From assembly GCA_023422005.1 (NCBI GenBank), contig JAEZSC010000031.1:28046-92045 (forward strand): a stretch of 64,000 nucleotides of DNA, read 5' to 3'. Position 1 is the stretch's first letter. Each line of letters starts with the position of its first letter. This DNA comes from Bacillota bacterium (GTDB taxonomy: Bacteria; Bacillota; Clostridia; Christensenellales; UMGS416). The notes under the pieces are model-generated. The model did no database searches. It saw nothing but the letters and a program-made list of their open reading frames with translations, and was not told where the DNA came from. Position numbers and translations under genes: made by a program. Positions 43,821 through 53,522 of this stretch are shown here, in pieces.

Positions 43821-44573
43821 CTAACCCAGAACCGCCCGCTCCACCACTGATTCCCCGCGCTCCCTAAAGCTGCTGAACCCGCTGCCTTTTACGTCGTCAT
43901 AATACCAGCGCGGATACCCCCGCCGGCGCTGGGCACGCGCTTTCCTTTTCCGGTAGTCGTGCTCGACCAGCTCTTTAAGCCTCTGGTTCCTGCTCAAGTA
44001 TCCCAGCGCGCTTACATGCATATTCCGCGCCTCGTTTTCCTGCATCAGCCCCATTGCTATGCCGGCATCGCGCATGGTGAAGCCGTTGAAGTACATCAGG
44101 TGTATGAACTGGCGCTGCCGCTGGGGAAGGTTGTCCACTTCTTCCCTTACGATCCTTGCCACATCGCGCCGCGAAATAAGCTCCGCTGTATCCTCCAGTG
44201 AATCGTCAACGATTGCATCCACGTACTCCATGTCTTCGGAGCCGGGGATGGGTATGTTAAGGGACACGGAGTTATACTCCGGGTTCATTGTGCCGTGCTG
44301 AATGCCCAGGTGCTTCTGTAAGCAAGTGCGCGCAAACCAGCCATATACGGTTGTGAATTTTGCGCCGCGATCATCGAATTTATCAATGGCACGGTGCATT
44401 CCGTCAAAACACACCTGTTCCAAATCTTCATAGGAGTCCGCACCGTTAGCAATGGCGAATTTAAGATACGGCTTTATATACTTGACAGTTACCCCTCGGT
44501 TTTGCTCCCATAGTTGCGAAATTAAGGATCGATCACCGGCTTGTATAGCCCATACCAGTTCTTCGTTTGTCAA
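43821..44573 (-). CDS. Sigma-70-family RNA polymerase sigma factor of the element
   Basis: A 250-residue protein. Region 2 is seen in ADSYEDLEQVCFDGMHRAID, followed by the aromatic stretch FTTVYGWFARTCL. Region 4 is LPQRQRQFIHLMYFNGFTMR with its HTH. An extra basic tail (YRKRKARAQRRRGYPRWYYDD) of about 60 residues follows region 4. Element-encoded sigma factors usually switch on late or transfer genes, and the giant protein gene nearby is a possible target. No anti-sigma gene is visible. Confidence 0.82.
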   Translation of the reverse strand: MTNEELVWAIQAGDRSLISQLWEQNRGVTVKYIKPYLKFAIANGADSYEDLEQVCFDGMHRAIDKFDDRGAKFTTVYGWFARTCLQKHLGIQHGTMNPEYNSVSLNIPIPGSEDMEYVDAIVDDSLEDTAELISRRDVARIVREEVDNLPQRQRQFIHLMYFNGFTMRDAGIAMGLMQENEARNMHVSALGYLSRNQRLKELVEHDYRKRKARAQRRRGYPRWYYDDVKGSGFSSFRERGESVVERAVLG

Positions 44574-44737
44574 AGATGCCCTCCTGATAGTTTGACGCGC
44601 CAGCGTTGCTGCGCGCGATGTCCCGCCCTAGAGTTCCGTTGAAACACCCCCAACGTCTGCCATATACACCGGTTGACTTTTTGTCGGCAATAAATTACAG
44701 TTATGCCATGGTGTATGGATAAAGGGGATGACGTAGC

Positions 44738-44986
44738 GTGTCAGTCGTGGCATATGCGTGGATTCTGTTTGCAACACTGCTTGTTGGGGCCGGATGCTGG
44801 TCCGTGGGGGAGCACATAATATCGGTGTTCCGTTCAAACGAGGAGCACAGCAGCGCCCAGGAGGCCAGGGCAAAATGGCTTAAGACCGTTGACAAGCCGC
44901 ATGCATACGCAACAATTGCTCTTGCCGTAGTTTTCATCCTGGGCGCACTGCTCACCTATTCTTTCTTTGAATCTGTGGCGCGTTAA
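44738..44986 (+). CDS. Small two-span membrane protein
   Basis: An 82-residue protein starting with GTG after AAAGGGG. Hydrophobic spans are at about residues 4-22 (VAYAWILFATLLVGAGCW) and 58-78. A charged central loop holds EEHSSAQEARAKW. It is the only plus-strand gene between the sigma factor and the giant protein, and it ends 3 bp before the latter's stop. The role is unknown; a holin-like or scaffolding role cannot be excluded. Confidence 0.6.
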   Translation: MSVVAYAWILFATLLVGAGCWSVGEHIISVFRSNEEHSSAQEARAKWLKTVDKPHAYATIALAVVFILGALLTYSFFESVAR

Positions 44987-44989
44987 CGC

Positions 44990-47900
44990 CTATCTGCCCC
45001 ACAGAATTTCGTTTTTCATGGCGGTGCGAATCTTTTCGATTGTGTCGCCAATCGTCTTTTGCCGGATCGCTGCCGGCTTAAGCGCAAGGGTCGGGCGTAG
45101 CCGCTCGAGCTCAGCCGATACACGCTGCTGGAGCTCCTGCTGATAGCGGCCCTGCTGTTCGGGAGTAAGCACCATCGTCTTTTCCACGTTCGTATTGGGG
45201 TTGCTACCGGTCAACACGAACGGCAGGACAACCGGCACGCCATCAGCCGCCATGTCTGCAGCCGATTCATACTGCTCTTTTGCCGCCTGTGTGATGGCGT
45301 TGCGCTGCCCATTCAAGCTGTTGATTTCGTCGCGCTTTACCTTGGGGTCCATCGTCGGTGAGTTTTCGATGTCGCGAACCTGCGCGGACAACTCACCCAC
45401 AGCGTCCGCCGCCGCGCTGATATAGCGGTACTTCGCTTCATCCGGGTACTGTGCTTCGGGGTTTTGCTTGCGGAAGCTGTTCCGCTCTCTGGTCATGGCA
45501 TCGCGCTCGGTGTACACAAAGTCCATGGATTGACCGGCGCTGCCTTCTTTGACCAGGAACGCCTTTGCAATCGGCAGCTCGCTTGTGTTTTTTGCCGTCC
45601 TATTTTTGTTTGGCGCAAGGCCAACGCTTTCCAGAAGAACGTCAATTGCATCCAGCGCATAGCCGCCCAGCCCACCCGTGGATGACCGGATAGCGTAATC
45701 CATCACGCGTGGGCTTCCCAGTCGGTTTGTAGACCGTTCGCCGCCGGTTGCGGCGCGCGCAGCGGCAGCAAATCCCTTTGCGGTTTCGCTTGTTCCACTG
45801 TCGTATTGCTCAGCCGTAGGCATGCCCTCTTCGCGCTGTGGCACTATTGGACCCTGTCGAAAAAACGAATAGTTGGTCATGCCCTCGACAAGCGGAAGCA
45901 GTCCCGTGGGCATTACCGGCAGTGCCTGCTGTTTCAAGATATCACCACGAAATCCGTCAAAAGCCTTTGGGTCTTTGTTTACTGCATAGTCCAAGAACCT
46001 TTCGGTTGTATTTGCAAAAACAGCCAAGTCAAACGGCTTTGGGATGCGGGCGACTAGGTTTGTGCCCGGTATTGCCATCAACCAAAAGCTGTCTCGCAGC
46101 CACGTCGGCGCGTCGTCTATTGTGCGCTTCTGCTCATCGTTAGCCACCATGTCGTTCCAGAAGAACGCGCCCACCGACGGCAACGTCATGCCGGTGGCAA
46201 TCTTCGCCATGGTTTTTACCGGGCGTTCCTGTATGGCTCGAATCAGCTTGGATTTGCCTTGAATGTTCGAGTTTAGAAACGCGACAATCTGATTGAAGGG
46301 TTGCGTAGAGCTGCCCACCCTAGCAAAGTCCATCGTGTCGCGGGCTTGGTATGCGGCCTCCGCCGGCGTCATGCCCTTGCGCAGCCCGGCGCGGTATACC
46401 CCCACCTTAGTAGCGGTTTCCGTTGCGTCAGATACTGCGCGCAGGCCTTCAAGCCACGTCTTGGGGTTCAGCACCGTTACAAACCGCTTGGTTACCGGCT
46501 GCCGGATTGCGTCCTCTATGGCGCTCCTGTACGCCGCCCGGTCCCTTGAAAGTAGATTGCCAAACCCACCCTTGTCCTTGATAAACCCCTCATACAGCTC
46601 ATCCTTGCGTATGGCGCTGGCCAGCCCGCGCGGAAAGTCGGTAATGGGGTTGAACCCGTCGCTCACTACCCATGCATTCATAACGTCGCGAATGGGGTTG
46701 CGTATTGCGAATTCCGGCGAGAGCGTAGCGCCGGCCCTCAGAACGGACGCCGGGGCTGACAGAATCTTAATGACAACGTTTGATTGCTCCTGGTTCATAC
46801 CGGCCACCTCGTCGAATATCTCCTTGGTGGTTTCGTACTTCACCTCTTTGCCATTCTCGTACACCTTGATAATGTTGGACTTGCCCTCGGCCTCCTGATC
46901 GGTCAGCTTACGGAAGAAACGGTGTTCTCCGTCGGCGTCGGCCAGCATGCCGAACCGCTTTGCGACCTCAGATCGGCCCGCGGCGTTCTCCAGAACGTAG
47001 GTATTCCGCATCAGGCTTTCGATGGGGTCAATAACGTTGCGTTCACTACCCTGCAGGCCCTTGATGGGCTGTGCCACGCCGGCAAACGAATCAGAGAGCC
47101 CCCTCATAAAGCCCGTGTCCGTTTCGTCCAGCGCACGGGACAGCGGGATATAGTTTTGCCACTTGTCGCGCATGGCGTCCACGGCCTCTTGCGATATGCG
47201 GCCACTGTCCACCAGCGTGTCGAGCCTGCGGTTGCTGTAGTCCACCAACGCCCGGCGCGCCTGCTCCATGTCCGGTGTGCCCAGCTTGCGAATCACATCG
47301 TCAATCTCGGCGTTTGTGAAGCCCGACACCATGCCGGCGGCGTTCACGTCCTTGGCGTGTACGGCCAGAGAGTAAAGGCCCAGGTCCTTGTAGGACTTAC
47401 CTGTCTTTTCTACGGCCTTTATGATCGGGTTGAGCTCCTTCTGGATGATGAGATTTGCGCGCTCCGGCACACCGGCATATAGCCGGGCCTGCTTGTAAGC
47501 GCTTGTGTCGGCCCCTTGAACCTTGCCGAGTATGGTCTTTTCGGCGCGCTCAATGTGGGCGTACTTGTCAACCAGCTTGCTTCTGGCAAAGTCGAAGGCG
47601 CTGCCGATAGACTTCGGCCTTGGCCGCGCGACGTCATACGATATTTTCCTTGCTGCGCTCTCCATGTTGCCGCCGGGCTGTTCAGCAAACGCCTGCGCCT
47701 TTGCGGCCCTGGCTTCCGCGCGAGGATCCAACGTGAGCTCATCCACAATGTTGTCGGCGCCCTGCGCTACGTTTCGAGGTGCAGAGGCAGCCGAGGGCTT
47801 AAGCCCGTATGCGTCCGTGAGGGTGCCGCCGGTTTGAAGCAGTTTTGGCGTTGGCATAGCGCTGCCTGACGCCGCCGGGCCGCCGGTCGTGGTCTGCATA

Positions 47901-50380
47901 GGGGTGCCGAGCGCACGCGGCCTGGACATGGTTTTTCCAGTCGTAGCGTCACGCAACGCACGCGGCACGGGCATGTTGCCCCACGCACTCCCGGCGCTGG
48001 GGTATGCCGTTGGCTGCACGGGTTTGGGCAGCAAGGGGTTGCGCAGGGTGTTGGCCGTGGCGTCGTTTGCCACGCGTCCGGCGGCACGCTGTGCCTCTGC
48101 GGCGGCGGCGTTCACGTCGGACAGCTTCGTGGTTTGCGGCACAATGCCCTGCTTTTTGAGTGCTTTCAATTCCTTGGGGAGTATCTGCATCGGCGCTTCG
48201 ATCTTAGGCCGTGGCATAATGGGTTTTGCGGGCGCATCGGCAGCACCGGCGGGCAGCGCAAGCGGCGCTTGCTGGCCGGGGCGCAGGGCTTGGCCCTCCA
48301 GCGTCACGGTGAAGTCCGGGGGGCGCACCACAGGCTGCGGCATACCGCGCTGCACGGTCACGGCGGGCGCTTGCGCCGCCTCTATTGCAGCTTGGTTCGT
48401 GGCGACTTCCGCAGCTTCACGCTGCGCTACGCCGGCGGCTTGGTCGGCTTCCATGGTGTTCAGTTCGGTTAACGTGCGGGCAAGGCTGCTGGATGCCGGG
48501 CGCAGGCGCTGGATTAGTTCGCCGCTCTGCAGCATCCTGTTCCATGCCGGGCTGCCGGGCTTCGGCAACCCCTGTATCACGTCGCCCAGCATGCGGATCC
48601 CGGCGTCGCCTGCGCTACCCATCGCCAGACCGTAAAGGAAGTCTTGGGCTACCTGACCGGCGTCGGAGCCTTCGCCAATGCTCAGCAAAGCATTCTGTAT
48701 ACCGCCTGCGCCGCCGCCTGCAATCGCGCCTTTCAGGAGCGTGCTTGTGATCTGGGGGAATGCCTTTCCGAGCAGGTTGACCGCCGCACCCTCCAGCGCA
48801 GCGCCGGAAACGATAGAGCCGCCAATGTCGCCCGCAATGCTTGCGCCGGGGTTTTGTGCGCGCAGCTCGTCGAAACGCTCGGTTATCCCGGCCTGGTCCA
48901 GCCCCTGAGCCTGAGAGGTGCGCATCATGATTGCCGGTACGCCGAATGTAGCGGCGTTGCCGGCGGATGCCATTGCGGCGGCAGTTGGCTCATACACGCG
49001 GTTGAACGCCTCCGCACCCTCCAGGGTGGTCAAACCAACGGCGTCGGTTGCGGGCTTTGTCGCCTCGCGGCCTATGTTCATGAGGTTGAGGATCGGAGCC
49101 AGCGCGCCGTATTTTTGCGACACCTGCTCAAAATCCTGCTGCGTCGGAGCCGTAGGCTCATTGCCCTGCAGCGCAGACAGGCCGCCGGCCAATTCGCCGG
49201 GCTGTTGTGATTCGGTCGTGGCCACCGGGTGCAACCTGCCGTCTGCTCCGCGCTCAAACTTGGTCATCGTGCCGCCGGTGGGCAGCTCTTGCGGTTGCCC
49301 CTCGCTATCAGCAGCACGTTGGGCCATAGCGCTCTGCCAACCCTGCGTGGTTGCGATGGCGTTTATTTGGCTGGCGTCCCTGGTTGCCGCACTTTGGGGA
49401 TCCGTCGGGCCTGCATTGCCCAACAGCGCACCAAACCCGCGCTGTGTGTCGTAACCATACGGCTTGAGCGCGTCAACCCTGTAATACTTTGCCAGCTTGT
49501 CGCTTTCTCCGCGATAGTAATCCTCTGGATTGCTTGAAGCGGGAGAGGTGGAGGCCAACTGATTCGCCGCGTTCAGTTCGGGATATTGAGCCAGCAGGGA
49601 GCGCGCCGCTTCCGGCGTGTATGTGCCACCGGCGGCCATCTGCTTCACCGCCGCCGTGTACTGCTGTATCTGGCTTATGAGCGTCTGCGTGCGCTCGATC
49701 TTGCGCGGCGGGAGCCCGGCTTGTTTGCGCTGCTGATCCTCGGGTTCGTTGGTGTATTCGGCCAGCAGCGACTTGGGCATCACGTTGTATCCCGCCTTTG
49801 CCAGCTTCTGCCGCGCCCGGTCGTTGGCGTCGTTCTGGTCGTAGGTGTACTGGTCTTTCCAGTTCCACGCCGCTGTAGACGGCGACATGGAATCAACGCC
49901 CTGGAGCTTGGCCGCACGCTGGTTGCGCAGCGCCTGGAACTCCGTTTCGCTCGGTGTGCGCTCGTAGTCGCGGTAAAACGCGCCCCAATCCTCGTTGTCG
50001 GCTTCGTCCTTGTCCCACGGGTCATAGTCGAGTGTGCCGTATTTCAACTCGTTCTTGCCCTGCTTGCTCACGCGCTGCCGGTTGTAGGCGTACTGCGAAA
50101 GCGCCTTCGCCACCATTTCGGTGCTGGGGTCAAGATATCCATTGTCAAGGTCGCGCTGGCTGGTAGCAAAGCCGTATGCGCTGCGCACCCACTTGTAAAA
50201 GTCTTTCTCCGCTTCCGGCGTGGCGATGAATTGGCGCAGTTGGGCTACGTCTGGCCTGCGGTTCTCCGGCGGCGTCTGCTGATATGCCATCCGCTGCTGC
50301 ACATATGCGCTTACTGCCGGTTTGGAGGCAGCCGCCTGCCGCTCCATCATTTTAATCCGTGCTTCGGAGCTGTAGTCCAT
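44990..50380 (-). CDS. Giant phage-type polyvalent / internal virion-like protein (LPD38-like)
   Basis: A 1796-residue protein. The N-terminal third is rich in Gln, Tyr and Asp and resembles phage virion proteins. A Gly/Ala-rich membrane-active-looking part (about residues 540-620) and a Pro/Ala-rich linker (about 670-860) follow. The segment from about 950 to 1500, with SPEFAIRNPIRDVMNAW and DTMDFARVGSSTQPFNQIVA, resembles the LPD38 domain of polyvalent proteins and podophage ejection proteins. Such proteins are packed in virions or sent ahead of DNA into the new host. The start was set at ATG 50380, where GGAGG lies about 9 bp upstream. No capsid, portal, tail or terminase gene accompanies it. 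The domain call is by eye and should be read as probable. Confidence 0.68.
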   Translation of the reverse strand: MDYSSEARIKMMERQAAASKPAVSAYVQQRMAYQQTPPENRRPDVAQLRQFIATPEAEKDFYKWVRSAYGFATSQRDLDNGYLDPSTEMVAKALSQYAYNRQRVSKQGKNELKYGTLDYDPWDKDEADNEDWGAFYRDYERTPSETEFQALRNQRAAKLQGVDSMSPSTAAWNWKDQYTYDQNDANDRARQKLAKAGYNVMPKSLLAEYTNEPEDQQRKQAGLPPRKIERTQTLISQIQQYTAAVKQMAAGGTYTPEAARSLLAQYPELNAANQLASTSPASSNPEDYYRGESDKLAKYYRVDALKPYGYDTQRGFGALLGNAGPTDPQSAATRDASQINAIATTQGWQSAMAQRAADSEGQPQELPTGGTMTKFERGADGRLHPVATTESQQPGELAGGLSALQGNEPTAPTQQDFEQVSQKYGALAPILNLMNIGREATKPATDAVGLTTLEGAEAFNRVYEPTAAAMASAGNAATFGVPAIMMRTSQAQGLDQAGITERFDELRAQNPGASIAGDIGGSIVSGAALEGAAVNLLGKAFPQITSTLLKGAIAGGGAGGIQNALLSIGEGSDAGQVAQDFLYGLAMGSAGDAGIRMLGDVIQGLPKPGSPAWNRMLQSGELIQRLRPASSSLARTLTELNTMEADQAAGVAQREAAEVATNQAAIEAAQAPAVTVQRGMPQPVVRPPDFTVTLEGQALRPGQQAPLALPAGAADAPAKPIMPRPKIEAPMQILPKELKALKKQGIVPQTTKLSDVNAAAAEAQRAAGRVANDATANTLRNPLLPKPVQPTAYPSAGSAWGNMPVPRALRDATTGKTMSRPRALGTPMQTTTGGPAASGSAMPTPKLLQTGGTLTDAYGLKPSAASAPRNVAQGADNIVDELTLDPRAEARAAKAQAFAEQPGGNMESAARKISYDVARPRPKSIGSAFDFARSKLVDKYAHIERAEKTILGKVQGADTSAYKQARLYAGVPERANLIIQKELNPIIKAVEKTGKSYKDLGLYSLAVHAKDVNAAGMVSGFTNAEIDDVIRKLGTPDMEQARRALVDYSNRRLDTLVDSGRISQEAVDAMRDKWQNYIPLSRALDETDTGFMRGLSDSFAGVAQPIKGLQGSERNVIDPIESLMRNTYVLENAAGRSEVAKRFGMLADADGEHRFFRKLTDQEAEGKSNIIKVYENGKEVKYETTKEIFDEVAGMNQEQSNVVIKILSAPASVLRAGATLSPEFAIRNPIRDVMNAWVVSDGFNPITDFPRGLASAIRKDELYEGFIKDKGGFGNLLSRDRAAYRSAIEDAIRQPVTKRFVTVLNPKTWLEGLRAVSDATETATKVGVYRAGLRKGMTPAEAAYQARDTMDFARVGSSTQPFNQIVAFLNSNIQGKSKLIRAIQERPVKTMAKIATGMTLPSVGAFFWNDMVANDEQKRTIDDAPTWLRDSFWLMAIPGTNLVARIPKPFDLAVFANTTERFLDYAVNKDPKAFDGFRGDILKQQALPVMPTGLLPLVEGMTNYSFFRQGPIVPQREEGMPTAEQYDSGTSETAKGFAAAARAATGGERSTNRLGSPRVMDYAIRSSTGGLGGYALDAIDVLLESVGLAPNKNRTAKNTSELPIAKAFLVKEGSAGQSMDFVYTERDAMTRERNSFRKQNPEAQYPDEAKYRYISAAADAVGELSAQVRDIENSPTMDPKVKRDEINSLNGQRNAITQAAKEQYESAADMAADGVPVVLPFVLTGSNPNTNVEKTMVLTPEQQGRYQQELQQRVSAELERLRPTLALKPAAIRQKTIGDTIEKIRTAMKNEILWGR

Positions 50381-50639
50381 TGTGTTGAAACCTCCGTGTC
50401 GTTGATCGCGCCGCGTTCGTTTTTGCTCGACGCCGGCTTGGAAAAAATTCATCTTGATTACGAGTGAATTGTAGCATATAATTAAATTTTTGGTATTGAT
50501 CGGTGTTTGTATGTGTGTGTATCAATTGATTGCTTTTCATAACTCGCGATCTAAAATAACGTTTTAAGAATACATCGCGCACAACACATCAAGCATGTGA
50601 GCAAATCCGCTAATATGGCATACTTGCTTAGTTACCATG

Positions 50640-50945
50640 TTAGCGCATATTAAGCCACCGCATTGAGTTGGATTGATAAAGAGAATCAGCCGCCCCAAAA
50701 TTGAGGGCTCGTGCGGCTGTGAACATGACGCCCTTCGCACCGGTGAGCTTGTTTGCGATCATCTCACAGCCCATCTTGGTCACGAGGTAGCACTTTCGGG
50801 TCTCGCCCTTGGCGTCCACGTATGTGGATTCGATGAAGAAATCAACCGACGCAATTTTGCGTTCGTTGGATTCTTCGAGATAGCCGATGTAGGTCTCGAT
50901 GTCGCGTAGCAGGTCGGCGTGCCGCTTCTCCACCATCTCGGCCAC
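50640..50945 (-). pseudogene. Fragment of a Rha-type phage regulatory protein
   Basis: Up to 101 residues. VEKRHADLLRDIETYIGYLE, FFIESTYVDAKGETRKCYLV and TKMGCEMIANKLTGAKGVMF match the N-terminal domain of the Rha family. The usual first residues (a VxSRxVAEM-type start) are cut off at an AT-rich junction near 50945-50960. The C-terminus ends in an unrelated tail soon after the FTAA motif. It is therefore a remnant, distinct from the fuller Rha-type gene at 57229-57924. Confidence 0.65.
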
Positions 50946-51433
50946 AATGCGGGCTTTTTTGGCTTATAAAAATTTTTTAATTTTTGGCGCTTTATCTACT
51001 TAGAGATACCTCCCCCACCTGAAGAAGGGGCATACCCCCGGTGCCCCCTCCCATGTGTGCATGCTGCCGCGCCGTCCGTCGCGTGAGGTACCGCCGCCGG
51101 CGGTGCGCGGGGCTGCGTGGTCCACTAGATGCCCAGCGCATTCACATGAATACTGATGGGGCGAGCACCAACACACAGCTATCCGGTGTCGGCCATGCGT
51201 CGCCGATGTGTCCGAGCGCGGCCACTCGTTGCCAGCGCCGCGCGACGTCTTCGATTGAATCGAACTCGTCTGCGCAGCCCAGGAAGTACCGCCCACTGCA
51301 GCGGACAGGACGCCGCCGGCATGACATTATTTGAACTGACGCCATCGGCAAGCTTGCCGTTGTGATCGTGGTGCCTTACCAGAATTAACCCACCAGCAGG
51401 CGAACAGCGGCAGGCCGCGAATCTGATCTTTCA
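50946..51433. other. Non-coding stretch with GC-rich hairpins upstream of the resolvase
   Basis: The left end is an A/T tract (about 50955-50990). GGGGCAT...GTGCCCC (51027-51047) and ACCGCCGCCGGCGGT (about 51090-51104) are hairpins. I see no gene with a convincing start or codon pattern. Confidence 0.5.
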
Positions 51434-51515
51434 AATAGGGTGTACCCTATTGGATGAAAAAACGACCGTCTAAATCTGTTCCACATGGATTGATTTTCAT
51501 TTATGGAATGTTCCA
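51434..51515. promoter_or_regulatory. Palindrome cluster, possible resolution (res) or operator sites
   Basis: AATAGGGTGTACCCTATT (51434-51451) has 8-bp arms. TGGAATGTTCCA (51504-51515) and TTCCACATGGA (51480-51490) are further short palindromes. They lie directly upstream of the serine recombinase gene, where resolvases bind their res site and repress themselves. ACCCTATT recurs at 51529-51536 over the promoter. Confidence 0.5.
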
Positions 51516-51534
51516 AAACGCGTGATAGACCCTA

Positions 51535-51563
51535 TTGACACACTCTGTCGTTTGCGCTATGCT
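51535..51563 (+). promoter_or_regulatory. Promoter of the resolvase gene
   Basis: TTGACA (51535-51540) and TATGCT (51558-51563) are 17 bp apart, 31 bp before the ATG. The -35 box overlaps an ACCCTATT half-site. Confidence 0.7.
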
Positions 51564-51593
51564 GTGCGCATCCGACAAAGGGAGGTCGCAAGC

Positions 51594-52163
51594 ATGAAAG
51601 TAGGCTATGTGAGAGTAAGCACCGAGGAACAGAACACCGCGCGGCAAGACACGATGATGCAGGAGCTGGGCGTGGAGCGTGTTTTCGTGGACAAGGCCAG
51701 CGGAAAGAATACCGAGCGGCAGGCGCTGCGCGACATGCTGGCATTCATTCGCCAGGGCGACGTGGTTGTGGTTGAGAGCTATTCGCGCCTCGCCAGGAAC
51801 ACCCGCGATCTGCTGGACACGGTAAGCGCCATCCATGAGAAGGGCGCGCAGTTTGTCAGCAAGAAGGAGAGTATCGACACATCCACGCCAGCAGGCAGGC
51901 TCATGCTTACGATTTTCGCCGGGCTGGCACAGTTTGAGCGCGAATGCACCTTGGAGCGGCAGGCCGAGGGCATCGCCGAGGCGAAGAAGGCCGGCAAATA
52001 CAAGGGGCGCACGCCGATCAGCGTAGATCAAACCCGCTTCGAGAACATATACAGGCAGTGGAAAGCCGGCCAGGCTACCGCCGTTGATGCAATGCGCGCG
52101 CTAGGGCTTAAGCCCGGCACGTTTTACAGGCGTGTGAAGGAATATGAGGGCAGGCACAAATAA
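51594..52163 (+). CDS. Small serine recombinase, resolvase/invertase family
   Basis: A 189-residue protein. The catalytic domain opens MKVGYVRVSTEEQNTARQ with the nucleophile Ser8 and contains YSRLARNTRDLLDTV and GLAQFERECTLERQAEGI. The C-terminal HTH includes ATAVDAMRALGLKPGTFYRR. Its size is that of Tn3-type resolvases and DNA invertases rather than large serine integrases. Its likely role is resolving multimers or inverting a segment. GGGAGG lies about 8 bp before the ATG. A second recombinase beside a tyrosine integrase suggests a circular, replicating phase of the element. Confidence 0.9.
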   Translation: MKVGYVRVSTEEQNTARQDTMMQELGVERVFVDKASGKNTERQALRDMLAFIRQGDVVVVESYSRLARNTRDLLDTVSAIHEKGAQFVSKKESIDTSTPAGRLMLTIFAGLAQFERECTLERQAEGIAEAKKAGKYKGRTPISVDQTRFENIYRQWKAGQATAVDAMRALGLKPGTFYRRVKEYEGRHK

Positions 52164-52293
52164 ACCGCCTGGGCCCGCTGCAGGCCACGCCATACAGCCC
52201 ACAAGCGGCCCGCCCTTGCCTGCATTCGCGCAGAGATAGGGGCGGGCTGCAGCTTGTTTCTTCCGCCGTCTCATACGCACCCAATGCCCACCC

Positions 52294-52337
52294 AGCAAAA
52301 CGCCTGCATATGCATAGCAAAACGCCTGCATATGCAT
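52294..52337. repeat. Two tandem copies of a 22-bp sequence
   Basis: Positions 52294-52315 and 52316-52337 are identical and adjacent. Each contains the palindrome TGCATATGCA, so it could be a protein-binding site. Confidence 0.8.
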
Positions 52338-53211
52338 TTTACTGATGCCGGACACCCAATCAAGGGCAGCTCACAGTTGAGCCGTCCTGTTCCAGGCGGG
52401 CGTTGCGCCGACTTATCGTCAGTTTTGACGAAAACCATACGAGCACCAGAGCGGCACGGTGCAAGCACCATACGAGCACATGAGCAGCACGAAAGCAATC
52501 CCGCTGAATCCCTATTACTGAATCCTGAATCCCTCTTAATGATTCCTGCTTCATCGAAGGACGCCCTCCAGCGACCGAATTCGCGCTCGTGCGTTAACAT
52601 CCGGGAGAATAACATACTGGATTGCTATGTTATTACGTCTCCATCGTGCAATCGGCATGCCGCCCAACCGTAGAGCGACCGTAGCACTCAGAATATGAGC
52701 CTACAGAGGCACGCCACCAATACTGTCGACAGTGGTACATCATGCGCGCGCGCGTTGCGGTGTCCGAAAACTACCTAGCAAGCAACTAGGTTATTATCCC
52801 CTGCGTCATCATCCTCGCTACATATGCGATCACGTCGCGCAACCGACACGCAAACCGACAAGCAAAGCGACACGCTCTTTTATGGTTCGGAGCAGCCCAT
52901 CTATCGGCCATCTGCCTTGTGTTTTGCGCTGAGCACCATTCCGTGCAAGGCACCGTGCGACACACAAAGCGACACGCTGAACGACACACGACCGACATAC
53001 AAGCCGCCACGATCACGATCAACACCACGACCAAGAGCACGAGCAAAACAACGGCCAAACCCAAGGCAAATCCTGGGCCGGATCAATGCAGCGCCGTATA
53101 CGACCACGAACAAAAGCACGAGCAAAAACACAAGCAAATCACGAGCAAGCCCCAACAGGAAAGTGGCCACAACCCAAGCAAACAAGGCACAAATCGAGGT
53201 TCCGCTTCTGT

Positions 53212-53255
53212 CAGATCACCAACAGATCACCAACAGATCACCAACAGATCCCCAA
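53212..53255. repeat. Four tandem copies of an 11-bp repeat (CAGATCACCAA)
   Basis: Three perfect copies and one with a single change (CAGATCCCCAA) occur head to tail. The 11-bp period, close to one helical turn, is typical of iterons bound on one DNA face. Confidence 0.8.
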
Positions 53256-53522
53256 CAGAGCCCCGGCCAGCAAAAGGACCAGCAGAACGGCCAGCGGAAA
53301 AAGCGCTGAAACCCAAGCATTCATCAGCTTTTTTCACGCTGTCATTACTCAGACCGACCAGCTAAGTGGCCAGCAAAGCGACCAGCTAACCACCAAAGTA
53401 ACCACCACATCAACCAAGCCTTGACGTACAAGAACCCGAGTATTTATCAGCTTTCCGAGACGTCCAGGCATCGCCGCCAACCACCCGATCAACCACCTGA
53501 TTAACCAAGCCTGCGAAATTTC

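Noticed and set aside
52294..52337. Possible CRISPR array from tandem repeats in the element
   Set aside because: The repeats are directly adjacent without spacers and only two copies exist; no cas gene is nearby. The same applies to the arrays at 53212 and 54043.
52824..53309. A 161-codon low-complexity frame
   Set aside because: Composition alone keeps this strand free of stops; overlapping frames are equally open, and there is no ribosome binding site.
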